Of a DNA stretch of 58,605 bases, positions 36,379 to 45,432 are shown piece after piece; the stretch's first letter is position 1, and every line of letters begins with the position of its first letter. Where the stretch lies: assembly GCA_964605235.1 (NCBI GenBank), contig CAZSBB010000040.1, forward strand, positions 1-58,605, in the 5' to 3' direction. Position numbers and translations under genes: made by a program. The notes beneath the pieces are model-generated. The model was not told the origin of the DNA, ran no database searches, and saw nothing but the letters and a program-made list of their open reading frames with translations. The stretch is from CAZSBB01 sp964605235 (GTDB taxonomy: Bacteria; Planctomycetota; Phycisphaerae; Phycisphaerales; Phycisphaeraceae).

Positions 36379-38895
36379 TTGACCGCGGTCGCGCTTCGCC
36401 AATCCGTCGCCTTTCGCCTGATCGCCAGCATGGTGCTCGGCGGGTTGGTGATTTCGATCGGGCTGGCGCTGCTGGAACTGCGCCGCAACGAAACCGCCCT
36501 GCAATATGAAGTCAGTCATCAAACCGCCCTGCTGACCCGCAACCTGCAGACGATGCTGCAAACCCAGATGGGGCACAAGAGCGCAGCCCAGTTGACCAAC
36601 GCGGTGCAGATGGTCATCAGCGGCAGCCCGGTGCGGGCGGCGCGCGTGCGCGACCTGGGCCGGGTCGTCATATCGGTCGGCTCGTGGGAACGACTGGATC
36701 AACAGGGACCCACCATCGTCTGGCCCCTGGGCTCCAGCACGCTCGCCAATGGCGATGAAATCGACCTGACCGCCCTGACCCTGGTGCAGGCGCCCTTCTG
36801 GTATGACAACCACACCGCCACGCTGGAACTGCTGGTCGATGGCCCGATTGCCACCACCAGTGCCCGGACGAACATCCTCAAGTCGATTGCCGCCCATTGG
36901 GTGTTTCTCGCCCTGACCATTCTGCTGGGACTGATGCTCCTGCGCCGCTGGGTCACCACCCCGCTGACGGAGATCAACACCCTGGTCCGCACCGCCGCCA
37001 GCGCCGACCGCTTCCGGCGCCTGGCGAACAATCAGCGCGGCGAGTTCGCTCAGCTCTCGACCACCCTGGCGGACATGCTCGTGCGGCTGGAGGACACCAC
37101 CGCCCAGTTGCGCCAGCGTGAAAAAGCGTTTGAAAGCCTGTACCAGTTCGCGCCCGCCGCCCTCCTGGAAATCGACCGGCACGGCCGGATTGTCGAAGCC
37201 AACCGCCGCGCGGCGGCGCTGTTCGGCCTGGACAGCGAACAGCAACTGCTCGGCTCCCTGGCGGTCGAACTGGTGCGCGAGGAAGACCGTCCCGCCCTGC
37301 ATCAGACCATCGACCGGGTGGACATGGACTACAACCCCGTCGCGGAGCTGCGCCTGCTGCGCCAGGGCGAAAGCTTCACCGCCCGCATCGAATGCGTGGG
37401 CATCCGCGACGACGACGCCGTGCTGCGCAGCGTCCGGCTGGCGCTGCAGGACATCACCGACACCCGGCGCATGCACCGCGAACTGGAAGACAAGAGCCGG
37501 CTGCTGAACCTGGTCATCGACCACATGTCCGACGCCATTGTGCTGGTGGATCGGCAAGGCAAGGTCGCCGCCGCCAACCAGCAGTTGGGTGTGCTGCTGC
37601 AGACCCGGCCCGAAGCGGTCATCGGCCAGCCCTATCACGCCGGCGAGTTCTGGGAACCGCTGGGTCCCACCGAACCGAGCCTGCTGCTGCAGACGCTCAA
37701 GCGCATCGAAGCCGACCCCGGCCGCGCCGCCCAGGAACGCATCGACACCCGCCAGGGCTCCTTCCTCTTCCAGGGCATTCCCGTCAGCGACCGCCACGGC
37801 GAAACCGTCGGCCGGCTGTGGGTGGTGCAGGAAATCACCGGCCAGGTGCAGGCGCAGCAATTGCTCGAACAGCAGACCCGCCAGCTCCAGGCGATCCGCC
37901 AATTGGGCGCCAAGCTGTTTGAAAGCACCACCACCAACGAAGTGCTGCATCAGGTTTGTGCCGCGCTGCATGAAATCATGGGCGTCGAGGCGGTGGGCAT
38001 CGCCCTGCGCAGCGGCGATCTGGACACGCGCTGTCGGCAGATGCTGCACCGCGGGCAGCCGGCGCTGCTGTATGAACCGAACCACAATCTGGTCGAGTCG
38101 GTGCAGCAGCACCTGATGCCGCAGATTCTCGCCCGGCATGACGTGACCTTCTGGCCCGATCCGCCGGCGGGCAGCGCCTGGGGCCGCGCCTTCCGCGGCG
38201 CGGGCTTGACCTGTCTGGCGGGCATTCCGCTGCGCGGGCGCTCCGATGCTCAGGGCATCCTGTGGGTGGCGCGGCGGGGTGGGGAATACCTGACCGCACA
38301 TCACATTTACCTGCTCGAAGCGCTGGGGCCATTGGTCGCGGCGCGGCTGGAGATCACCGAACTGGGTCAGCGTCTGGACCATCTGGAACTGGTCGATCCG
38401 ATCACCCTGCTGCCCAATGAACACCATGTGCAGTTGGAGATGGACCGCCTGGCGAAGCGGCCGGGCTTTGAGTGGTCGCTGGTGACGCTCAAGCTCGATC
38501 ACTTCAGCCGGGTGACGCAGGCGGTGAGTTTCGAGCAAGCCAACGCCCTGCTGCGGCAAGTGGGCATCCGCCTGCGCGAGAGCACGCGGCGCAGTTGCTT
38601 TGTCGGACGACTGGCGGGGCCGGCGTTCGCGGTGCTGTGCCCGAGCCTGGGGCGGCGGCATACGCAGGCGGTCGCCGAGCGTTTGCTGGCGCTGCTGCAC
38701 AAGATTCCCACGGGTTTGCCCAGCGCGGCGGAGGATCACCTGACCGCCAGCATCGGCATCGCCACGCATGCGGATGATGCCACGGCGCCTGAGGAACTGC
38801 TCGCCATCGCGCTCGAACGCATGGACTACGCCAAGCGTTGCGGCCGGGACCGGGTGATCGCCGACAGCGATCATCCCACGCACGCGGCGGGCTGA
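36379..38895 (+). CDS. Membrane sensor protein: HAMP-PAS-PAS-GAF with degenerate GGDEF domain
   Basis: An 838-residue inner-membrane signalling protein. The TTG at 36379 is preferred, with GGGAG eight bases upstream; no upstream ATG fits. Two membrane helices (about 12-32 and 174-192) bracket an outside sensor region. HAMP (about 193-250), two PAS domains (about 255-370 and 375-500, EIDRHGRIVEANRRAAALFG and LVDRQGKVAAANQQLGVLL) and a GAF domain (about 520-660) follow. The last ~165 residues have the GGDEF fold (ELVDPITLLPN) but RLAGPAFAVL replaces the active-site GGDEF loop, so it should not make c-di-GMP. It may sense or bind nucleotides, or control a partner; the intact GGDEF protein is at 17151. 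Confidence 0.85.
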   Translation: MTAVALRQSVAFRLIASMVLGGLVISIGLALLELRRNETALQYEVSHQTALLTRNLQTMLQTQMGHKSAAQLTNAVQMVISGSPVRAARVRDLGRVVISVGSWERLDQQGPTIVWPLGSSTLANGDEIDLTALTLVQAPFWYDNHTATLELLVDGPIATTSARTNILKSIAAHWVFLALTILLGLMLLRRWVTTPLTEINTLVRTAASADRFRRLANNQRGEFAQLSTTLADMLVRLEDTTAQLRQREKAFESLYQFAPAALLEIDRHGRIVEANRRAAALFGLDSEQQLLGSLAVELVREEDRPALHQTIDRVDMDYNPVAELRLLRQGESFTARIECVGIRDDDAVLRSVRLALQDITDTRRMHRELEDKSRLLNLVIDHMSDAIVLVDRQGKVAAANQQLGVLLQTRPEAVIGQPYHAGEFWEPLGPTEPSLLLQTLKRIEADPGRAAQERIDTRQGSFLFQGIPVSDRHGETVGRLWVVQEITGQVQAQQLLEQQTRQLQAIRQLGAKLFESTTTNEVLHQVCAALHEIMGVEAVGIALRSGDLDTRCRQMLHRGQPALLYEPNHNLVESVQQHLMPQILARHDVTFWPDPPAGSAWGRAFRGAGLTCLAGIPLRGRSDAQGILWVARRGGEYLTAHHIYLLEALGPLVAARLEITELGQRLDHLELVDPITLLPNEHHVQLEMDRLAKRPGFEWSLVTLKLDHFSRVTQAVSFEQANALLRQVGIRLRESTRRSCFVGRLAGPAFAVLCPSLGRRHTQAVAERLLALLHKIPTGLPSAAEDHLTASIGIATHADDATAPEELLAIALERMDYAKRCGRDRVIADSDHPTHAAG

Positions 38896-38910
38896 GCGTG
38901 TGGACCGCGC

Positions 38911-39052
38911 GATTTGGCGATTTGTGATTTGGCGATGTGACAATTGCCCTGGGCTACGCTGCGTCGCCACCCCACAATCACAAACTCACCCATCCCACCT
39001 CTCCCCAATCCCATCGCCAAATCCCCAATCAACAAATCTCCAGATCCCAACC
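38911..39052. repeat. GATTTG inverted-repeat element between the sensor gene and dapA
   Basis: A left arm of GATTTGG units (38911-38940) faces a right arm of reversed CCAAATC units (39001-39052, including CCATCGCCAAATCCCC). The whole 140-base region can fold into an imperfect hairpin. The same repeat type is found at 36084 and 56174-56275. Confidence 0.65.
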
Positions 39053-39120
39053 CGCGCTTTGCCGCCGGCTCGCTGGCGGGCTAAATTGTCTGACTCGCTT
39101 GAACGAGCAGGAGACCAGCC

Positions 39121-39990
39121 ATGATGCAAGGGGCCTACACCGCGATCGTCACTCCCTTCACGCCCAGCGGCGACATCGACTGGGCGCGGCTCAAAGCCAA
39201 CGTGGAGTTCCAGATCAAAGGCGGCATCGACGGCCTGGTCCCCGTGGGCACCACCGGCGAATCGCCCACGCTCAGCCATGATGAACACCGCAAGGTCATC
39301 GAGGAAGTCATCAAAGCCGTCGCCGGGCGCGTGCCCGTCATCGCCGGCACCGGTTCCAACTGCACCAGCGAAGCGGTGGACCTGACCAGGCACGCCAAAC
39401 AGGTCGGCGCCAACGGCGCGCTGGTGGTCAATCCCTACTACAACAAGCCGACGCAGGAAGGCCTGTACCGCCACTTCAGCACTGTCGCCGATGTGGGCCT
39501 GCCCGTGGTGGTCTACAACATCCCCGGGCGAACCGGAGTGGAAGTCTCCATGGCGACCATGCAGCGGCTGGCGCCCCACCCCATGATCCAGGCGGTCAAG
39601 GAAGCCACCGGCAGCCTCGACAACGCCTCGGAGCTGGCGCGCACCACGCAACTGGATGTGGTCAGCGGCGACGACTCGCTCACCCTGCCCATCATGGCGG
39701 TCGGCGGCAAGGGCGTCATCAGCGTGGTCAGCAACCTGGTGCCCGCGCGCGTCAAGGCGTTGACCGCCGCGGCGCTCCAGAGCGATTTCGTCGCCGCCCG
39801 CAAGGTGCACCAGGAACTGTTCCCGCTGTTCAAGGGCGCCTTCGTCGAGACCAACCCGATCCCCATCAAGACCGCCATGATGCTCTGCGGGATGGACAGC
39901 GGCACGCTGCGGCTGCCCATGTGCCCGCTGGCGGACAACAATCTGCCGCGCCTGCAGCAACTGCTGCGCGATCTGGGTCTGCTGAAGTAA
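39121..39990 (+). CDS. dapA: 4-hydroxy-tetrahydrodipicolinate synthase family protein
   Basis: Schiff-base aldolase of 289 residues, normal length. It has GLVPVGTTGESPTLSHDEH, the Tyr-containing YNIPGRTGVEVS (about 132-143) and the Schiff-base Lys in QAVKEATGS (about 160). These are the marks of true DapA, which condenses pyruvate with aspartate semialdehyde in lysine and cell-wall precursor synthesis. The start at 39121 has GGAG seven bases upstream. Its downstream neighbours, a sulfatase and enolase-superfamily genes, would also suit a related sugar-acid lyase, but the motifs favour the lysine pathway enzyme. Confidence 0.9.
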   Translation: MMQGAYTAIVTPFTPSGDIDWARLKANVEFQIKGGIDGLVPVGTTGESPTLSHDEHRKVIEEVIKAVAGRVPVIAGTGSNCTSEAVDLTRHAKQVGANGALVVNPYYNKPTQEGLYRHFSTVADVGLPVVVYNIPGRTGVEVSMATMQRLAPHPMIQAVKEATGSLDNASELARTTQLDVVSGDDSLTLPIMAVGGKGVISVVSNLVPARVKALTAAALQSDFVAARKVHQELFPLFKGAFVETNPIPIKTAMMLCGMDSGTLRLPMCPLADNNLPRLQQLLRDLGLLK

Positions 39991-40051
39991 CCGTCCGTTG
40001 GCCCCTGGCGCTGCCGGGGGTTGCGGTGCGCGGACATGGCAGCGCGGGTCA

Positions 40052-40080
40052 GAATCCCCGGGCAGAGCCCGGGGCTAACG
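40052..40080 (+). repeat. Short palindromic repeat (CCCCGGGCAGAGCCCGGGG family)
   Basis: AATCCCCGGGCAGAGCCCGG with the tail GGCTAACG. Four more copies are at 46452, 46501, 52750 and 52798. Its presence here argues against starting the sulfatase upstream of 40108, since that would translate the repeat. Confidence 0.75.
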
Positions 40081-40107
40081 ATGGGCGGCTCGTGGGATAG
40101 CGCATTC

Positions 40108-41685
40108 ATGACTGCAACACCTGCTCGCAATCGGCCCAACTTCCTGTTCATCTGCACCGATCAGATGCGCGCCGATCATCTGGGCTGCGCCGGCAACCCG
40201 GTCATCCAGACGCCCAACCTCGACGCCCTGGCGCGCAGTGGGATGTATCTGCCGCGCAGCTACGTGAACTGTCCGCTGTGCCAACCCAGCCGGGCGACCA
40301 TGCTCACCGGGTTGACCCCGCGCGGGCATCGCGTGCGCACCAACGGCATCCCGCTGGACACGAGCTTCCCCACCATGCCCGGGGCCCTGGCCGCAGCGGG
40401 TTATGCCACCGCATCCATCGGCAAGATTCACGCCAGCAACTACGGCGTCGGGGGCAACGCCACTCACGTGCTCACCGACCCCTATCGCTATGAGCAGGGT
40501 CAGCTCTGGGCCAGCGGAGAAGTCCAGGCCGTCCCCACGCCCTACTTTGGTCATCAGCATGTCGAACTGACCATCGGCCATGCCAACTGGGTTCAGGGCG
40601 ATTACATGCGCTGGCTGGCGCACGAGCATCCCGAACAGTATCGCAAACTCAGCACCACCAAACCCGCGCCATCCCCGCTGGGCGCGGAACAGTGCGGCAC
40701 CTATCAACTGGCTGAGGAATACCACCACACCGCGTGGGTGGCGGATCGCACCATCAACTGGCTGGCGCAGCGTTCGCCCGCGCAGCCGTTTTACCTGTGG
40801 TGCTCGTTCCCCGATCCGCATCATGCGTTCGTCGCGCCTGCGCCGTGGGATCGCATGTACCGCCCGGAGGATGTGCCCGGCCCCACGCTGCGCGCGGGTG
40901 AACTGGCGGACCTGGCGCCGCATTTCCAGCGGATCCACGACCACGACATACCGCTGAGCGGACGCATGAAGGCGACGAAGATGTCCGACGCCCATCGGCG
41001 GGAGATCATCGCCCACACCTACGGCATGGTGTCGCTGCTGGACAAACACGTCGGCCGGATCCTCGCGGCGCTCGACGAACAGGGGCTCGCGGACAACACC
41101 GTGGTGGTGTTCCTCTCCGACCACGGCGACCTGCTGGGCGATCATCACCTGATGAACAAAGGCCCCTTCCATTTTGAGGGCCTGCTGCGCGTGCCGATGA
41201 TCTGGCGGCTGCCTGAACACGTGCGCGGCGAGCTGCCTGCCGGGCAGACCTCTGCCGCGCTGATGAGTCTGCTCGACCTGCCGCCGACTGTGCTGGACCT
41301 TGCCGGCGTGCCCATTCCCGCTGGTCCCACCGGCAACGAAGCGCCGCAGGAACCCCCCGCCTGGCCCGGTCGCTCGCTGACCCCCGTGCTGCGCGGCAGC
41401 GCATCAGTCGTGCAGGATTCCGTCCTCGTCGAGAACGATGAAGACTACCTGGGCCTCCGCCTGCGCACGCTGATTACCCCGCGCTACAAGCTCACCACCT
41501 ACACCGGCCACCGCGGCCCCGAGCCCTACGGCGAACTGTTCGATCTGGAGCAAGACCCCGGCGAACTGCACAACCTCTGGGCGCGTCCCGAGCATCGCCA
41601 GCTGCGCCTGGAACTGACCGCCCAACTGCATCACCGCCTCACCGAAACCGACATCGCCCTCCCCCGCCGCCTGGCGCACGCCTAG
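40108..41685 (+). CDS. Type I sulfatase
   Basis: Hydrolyses sulfate esters, or another arylsulfatase-superfamily substrate. The 525-residue product starts at MTATPARNRPNFLFICTDQM; longer frames run through a repeat. The first metal site is the DQM near residue 18, and the active-site signature CQPSRATMLTG places Cys58 for conversion to formylglycine. The second metal site VFLSDHGDLLGDHHLMNK is also present. No signal peptide is visible, so it is either cytosolic or the true start is elsewhere; this is unusual for a planctomycete sulfatase acting on external glycans. No formylglycine-generating enzyme is in the window. It lies between the dapA-like and enolase genes, suggesting a sulfated-sugar or organic-acid pathway. 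Confidence 0.9.
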   Translation: MTATPARNRPNFLFICTDQMRADHLGCAGNPVIQTPNLDALARSGMYLPRSYVNCPLCQPSRATMLTGLTPRGHRVRTNGIPLDTSFPTMPGALAAAGYATASIGKIHASNYGVGGNATHVLTDPYRYEQGQLWASGEVQAVPTPYFGHQHVELTIGHANWVQGDYMRWLAHEHPEQYRKLSTTKPAPSPLGAEQCGTYQLAEEYHHTAWVADRTINWLAQRSPAQPFYLWCSFPDPHHAFVAPAPWDRMYRPEDVPGPTLRAGELADLAPHFQRIHDHDIPLSGRMKATKMSDAHRREIIAHTYGMVSLLDKHVGRILAALDEQGLADNTVVVFLSDHGDLLGDHHLMNKGPFHFEGLLRVPMIWRLPEHVRGELPAGQTSAALMSLLDLPPTVLDLAGVPIPAGPTGNEAPQEPPAWPGRSLTPVLRGSASVVQDSVLVENDEDYLGLRLRTLITPRYKLTTYTGHRGPEPYGELFDLEQDPGELHNLWARPEHRQLRLELTAQLHHRLTETDIALPRRLAHA

Positions 41686-41726
41686 CATCCCGCCTCGCAA
41701 ACATTTCCACCGGAAGTCAGCGCCCT

Positions 41727-42887
41727 ATGCCACCAGCCATTACCCGCATCACGGGCTATCCCGTGCGGAACCCCGTCCCCATGGAGCGCGTCAACTGCCC
41801 GCAGTTTGCCGACCATATGCTCCAGCGCGGCGGCCCCGGCGGCAGCTACGGCGGCAGCGTCTTTTTCGGTGATGTGCCCTTCCTGGTGGTCAAGGTAGAA
41901 ACCGCTGGCGGCCCGGCCGGCTGGGGCGATTCCACGCGCGGCGTTGATGAAGCGCTCTTCCGCCAGAGCGCCCGCCAACTGCTGGGACGCACGCTCGACG
42001 ACATTGCCGCCGACCGCCCCATGCTGGATGTCTCCGAGTTTGTGGCGGCGGAAAATCGCCTGGGTCGGCAGCACGTTCATCCCTACAAATGCCTGGAGAC
42101 GGCAGCGCTCGACTGCAAAGCCCGCTGCCTGGAACTGCCGCTGTGGCGCTTGTTCGGCCGGCAGGTGCGCGACGCGGTGCGCGTGGAATACTGGAGCGGC
42201 TTCCGCACCCCGGAAGGGGCGAAAGCTGTCACCGAGAAAGGGCTCGCGCGGGGACATCTGGGTTTGAAGCTCAAAGCTGACCTGACCGTGGACATCCCCG
42301 GCGTGACGCAAGCCGTGTTTGCGGCCGCCGGCCCCGACTTTCATCTCAACATCGACCCCAACGGCCAGTGGCCCACATTCGAGGACGCGCTCTCCCGCGC
42401 GCGCGCCATGCGCGCCGTCAGCGCAAACGTCCTGTTGGAAGACCCGATCTATGGCGACTACGAATTCTGCGCCCGGCTCCGCCAGCAGGCCAACATCAAG
42501 CTGGGCGTCACCGTCACCCAGACGGCCTGGGTGCGCCAGGCGCACGCCCTGCACGCCACCGACAGCTTCAACCTGGGCGGCACCTGGCATCAGTTGCTTC
42601 AGAGTGCCGCCTTGGTGGAGGAACTGGGCTATCCGTTCTGGCTCGGCAGCGGGCTCGAATGCAGCTTCAGCGATCTGGCGAGCATTCATTTCGCCTGCAC
42701 CCGCCCCGGCTGCACCATCGGCAATGACCTGATCGCGCACCTGATGCGCGCAGACGATCTGCTGACCCAGCCGGTCGCTTACCGCCAGGGCTGCGCCATC
42801 GTGCCGGAGCGCCCGGGCATGGGTTACGAGATTGATCTGGACGCACTGGAACGCTGCCGCGTGGGCGATCCGATTGTCGTGGCGTGA
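41727..42887 (+). CDS. Mandelate racemase/muconate-lactonizing-type enolase-superfamily protein (tandem copy 1)
   Basis: A 386-residue enolase-superfamily protein. It has the KxK pair in LGLKLKA (Lys181, Lys183) and acidic ligand candidates Asp210 in LNIDPNGQW and Glu238 in VLLEDPIY. Where a third acidic ligand is expected, the sequence is NIKLGVTVTQ with no Asp or Glu, so metal binding or reaction is unusual. The later FNLGGTWHQ and GSGLECSF are recognisable barrel ends. It could act on a sugar acid, as many relatives do. The next gene (42929) is a paralog in the same direction, 41 bases away, and a sulfatase gene lies upstream. Family is firm; activity is not. Confidence 0.85.
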   Translation: MPPAITRITGYPVRNPVPMERVNCPQFADHMLQRGGPGGSYGGSVFFGDVPFLVVKVETAGGPAGWGDSTRGVDEALFRQSARQLLGRTLDDIAADRPMLDVSEFVAAENRLGRQHVHPYKCLETAALDCKARCLELPLWRLFGRQVRDAVRVEYWSGFRTPEGAKAVTEKGLARGHLGLKLKADLTVDIPGVTQAVFAAAGPDFHLNIDPNGQWPTFEDALSRARAMRAVSANVLLEDPIYGDYEFCARLRQQANIKLGVTVTQTAWVRQAHALHATDSFNLGGTWHQLLQSAALVEELGYPFWLGSGLECSFSDLASIHFACTRPGCTIGNDLIAHLMRADDLLTQPVAYRQGCAIVPERPGMGYEIDLDALERCRVGDPIVVA

Positions 42888-42928
42888 CACGCTGGTCGTG
42901 ACGCTGCAGGTTTGCAGGAGTTCCCTTC

Positions 42929-44059
42929 ATGTCGGCCGTGATCGAACGCATCACCATCACCTCCCTGGTCATCCCGGTTGCCAAAGCCGACGTGCACAGC
43001 CCCGAGTTCGCCCATGAACCGCTCAACCGCGGACCCACCGGCGGGTTCGACGGCCCCTGGTTTGCCGAGGCGCCCATCTGCGTCGTGCAGGTGCAGAGCG
43101 AAGGCCAGACCGGCTGGGGCAGCACGCTGCGCACCACCACGGTGGAGCAGCTCGCCCAGGCGGCGCGGGAACTGGTCGGACGACCGTTGACGCAGGTGCA
43201 CGCCGACGACTGGCCGCATCAGGGCGCGGAGCTGCGCGGGCTGCACTCGGCGGCGCTCGACTGCGCCGCCAAGGTGCGTGGCGTCCCGCTCTACCGCATG
43301 TTCGGCGACAAGGTGCGCCCCAGCGTGCTGCTGGCGGATTGGGCGGGCATGCACACGCCTGACGGCGCCGCAAAGTTCGCCCGGCGCACGCTTGAGCGCC
43401 AGCGCGGGGCGCTCAAGCTCAAAGGCTGCGAACAGACCGACCTGCCCGGCCTCGCCCGCGCCGTGCAGGCAGTCGCCGCGGAGTTTCCCGATCAAGCGTT
43501 TGAACTGGTCGTCGATCCCAACGGCCGCTGGACCACCGAGAGCACCGTCGCCATGGCGCGCCAACTGGCGGACCTCAAGCTGCATCTGCTGCTGGAAGAC
43601 CCGGTGTATGGCAAGGAGCTGTTCATCCGCACGCTCAAGCAGGTGGGTGAAGTCAGCGCGATCGGTGGGCTGCGCACGGTGGCGCTCGCGGAGGACGTGG
43701 ATGCGTACGTGGACGCGCTGCCCAACCTGGCGGGGTTCAACATCGTGGGCAGTTGGCCGGGCATTCGGCGCTGCGCCGCGGCGGCGACGCGGCGGGGCCA
43801 GCCGTTCTGGTGCGGCTCCTCCATGGACAGCGGCATCAACGATCTGACCACGCTGCACTTTGTCAGCACCCAGCCGCTGGCGACCTTCCCCGCCGAGATC
43901 GCCGGCTACGACAAGCGCGAGCATCACTTGCTGGCGCAGCCGCTGGACATCCGGGCCGGGCATGCGTACCTGAGCGATGCGCCGGGGCTGGGCATTGACG
44001 TCGATCTGGATGCGGTGCAGCGCTACACCATCGGCACGCCGGTGGTGCTGGAACGGTAA
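42929..44059 (+). CDS. Mandelate racemase/muconate-lactonizing-type enolase-superfamily protein (tandem copy 2)
   Basis: A 376-residue paralog of the preceding gene. KxK is at Lys163/Lys165 (ALKLKG), the first ligand Asp196 in LVVDPNGRW, the second Glu223 in LLLEDPVY. The third acidic ligand again has no clear counterpart: the aligned segment is SAIGGLRTVAL. FNIVGSWPG and CGSSMDSGI mark the carboxy-terminal strands. Both copies lack the third ligand in the same place, so this is a shared family trait rather than a sporadic loss. The copies have diverged strongly and probably have different substrates. The next gene, ald, is convergent and has its own terminator. Confidence 0.83.
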   Translation: MSAVIERITITSLVIPVAKADVHSPEFAHEPLNRGPTGGFDGPWFAEAPICVVQVQSEGQTGWGSTLRTTTVEQLAQAARELVGRPLTQVHADDWPHQGAELRGLHSAALDCAAKVRGVPLYRMFGDKVRPSVLLADWAGMHTPDGAAKFARRTLERQRGALKLKGCEQTDLPGLARAVQAVAAEFPDQAFELVVDPNGRWTTESTVAMARQLADLKLHLLLEDPVYGKELFIRTLKQVGEVSAIGGLRTVALAEDVDAYVDALPNLAGFNIVGSWPGIRRCAAAATRRGQPFWCGSSMDSGINDLTTLHFVSTQPLATFPAEIAGYDKREHHLLAQPLDIRAGHAYLSDAPGLGIDVDLDAVQRYTIGTPVVLER

Positions 44060-44090
44060 TCCGCCCGCCGCGGCAAGGCCGCCAATCCAT

Positions 44091-44117
44091 AAAAAAACCC
44101 CGGCAACGGACCGGGGT
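44091..44117 (-). terminator. Rho-independent terminator of alanine dehydrogenase
   Basis: On the minus strand ACCCCGG and CCGGGGT pair around a 7-base loop, followed by seven T (the plus strand shows AAAAAAA). It lies 27 bases past the ald stop codon, in the spacer between convergent genes. Confidence 0.85.
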
Positions 44118-44143
44118 GGGAGAGTCGTGAGTCGTCGGTGCGG

Positions 44144-45262
44144 TCAGAAGCTGCGCTTCATTTCGTCGGCGTGGCTCTGGTAGGCCTCCGCCACCGCGGC
44201 ATTGGTGATTTCCCCGCTGCGCATGTTGAGCGCACTGCTGAAGCCCGGGTCGTCCGACAGCAGCGTATCCAGATCGCCGTTGGCGAGTCGCAGCACGTAA
44301 GGCTGGGTCGCGTGGCACAGCGCCTGGGTGCTGGTGCGGCCGACCGCGCCGGGCATGTTGGTCACGCAGTAGTGCACCACGCCGTCGATCACGTAGGTCG
44401 GCTCGCGGTGGGTGGTCGGACGGGTGGTTTCGATGCAGCCGCCCTGGTCCACGCCCACGTCGACGATCACCGCGCCGTTCTTCATGTCCTTGAGCATTTC
44501 CTTGCGAATCAGCACCGGCGTGCGCCCGCCGGGGATCAGCACCGCGCCGATCACCAGGTCCGCGCGCAAAGCGTGCTCGCGGATGGCGTGCGGATCGGAG
44601 TACACGGTGGTCACATTGGCGGGCATCACGTCATCGAGATAGCGCAGCCGATCGAGATTCACATCCATGATGACGACCTGCGCGCCCAGCCCCGCCGCCA
44701 CCCGCGCCGCATTGGTGCCCACCACGCCGGCGCCCAGCACCAGCACGTCGCCCGGCTCCACGCCCGGCACGCCGCCGAGCAGAATGCCCCGGCCCATCAT
44801 CGGCTTCTCAAGGTATTTCGCGCCTTCCTGAATCGCCATCCGCCCCGCCACTTCGCTCATCGGCGTCAGCAGCGGCAGCCGCCCATGACGATCGGTCAGC
44901 GTTTCGTACGCCACCGCGGTGATGCCCGCATCCAGGCACGCCTGCGTCAGCTCATGATCCGCGGCAAAGTGGAAATAGGTGAACACCACCTGCCCGTCGC
45001 GCATCAACGGCCATTCGCTGTCCATCGGCTCCTTGACCTTCACGATCAGGTCCGACTCGGCGAAAATCGCGGCATGCTCGGCGACGATCTGCGCGCCCGC
45101 CTTCACATAGTCGGCATCCTCGTAACCGCTGCCGATGCCCGCCCCGGCTTCGACCAGCACGCGGTGGCCGGCCTTGACCAGCAGTTCCACGCCCACCGGC
45201 AGCATCGACACCCGGTACTCGTCGCTCTTGACCTCACGCGGTACACCCACCACCTTCGCCAT
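44144..45262 (-). CDS. ald: Alanine dehydrogenase
   Basis: NAD-dependent enzyme that interconverts L-alanine and pyruvate plus ammonia. At 372 residues it has the usual length. It shows the AlaDH/PNT signature PREVKSDEYRVSMLP, the conserved KVKEP segment, the NAD-binding loop VLVLGAGVVGTNAARVAAGLG (about residues 169-190), and VIGAVLIPGGRTP. The downstream terminator is clear. It is the only gene on its strand between the enolase pair and the barrel protein. With the neighbouring lyase it could move pyruvate-derived carbon, but this is inference from context. Confidence 0.95.
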   Translation of the reverse strand: MAKVVGVPREVKSDEYRVSMLPVGVELLVKAGHRVLVEAGAGIGSGYEDADYVKAGAQIVAEHAAIFAESDLIVKVKEPMDSEWPLMRDGQVVFTYFHFAADHELTQACLDAGITAVAYETLTDRHGRLPLLTPMSEVAGRMAIQEGAKYLEKPMMGRGILLGGVPGVEPGDVLVLGAGVVGTNAARVAAGLGAQVVIMDVNLDRLRYLDDVMPANVTTVYSDPHAIREHALRADLVIGAVLIPGGRTPVLIRKEMLKDMKNGAVIVDVGVDQGGCIETTRPTTHREPTYVIDGVVHYCVTNMPGAVGRTSTQALCHATQPYVLRLANGDLDTLLSDDPGFSSALNMRSGEITNAAVAEAYQSHADEMKRSF

Positions 45263-45432
45263 GACACGTCCTTTCAGAACTAAAAAAATGCCCTGTCGCG
45301 TCGGCCAGCCCGGTCGGCGCTCAGGAGAGGAATTGGGCAGTTTATCCCGGCGGGGGGTTTAACGCGAAGTCGGCACCGCCGCGGCGACAGCGGCTACCAT
45401 GGGTCCTGTCCCATCCGCTTAGGAGTGCCCCC

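Noticed and set aside
35968..38970. Thousand-codon minus-strand frame opposite dinB and the sensor gene.
   Set aside because: Both genes on the plus strand have clear domains; the minus frame crosses both and the spacer.
39121..39990. Dedicated sugar-acid aldolase instead of DapA.
   Set aside because: GTTGESPTL and YNIPGRTG match true DapA more closely; context alone is not enough to rename it.
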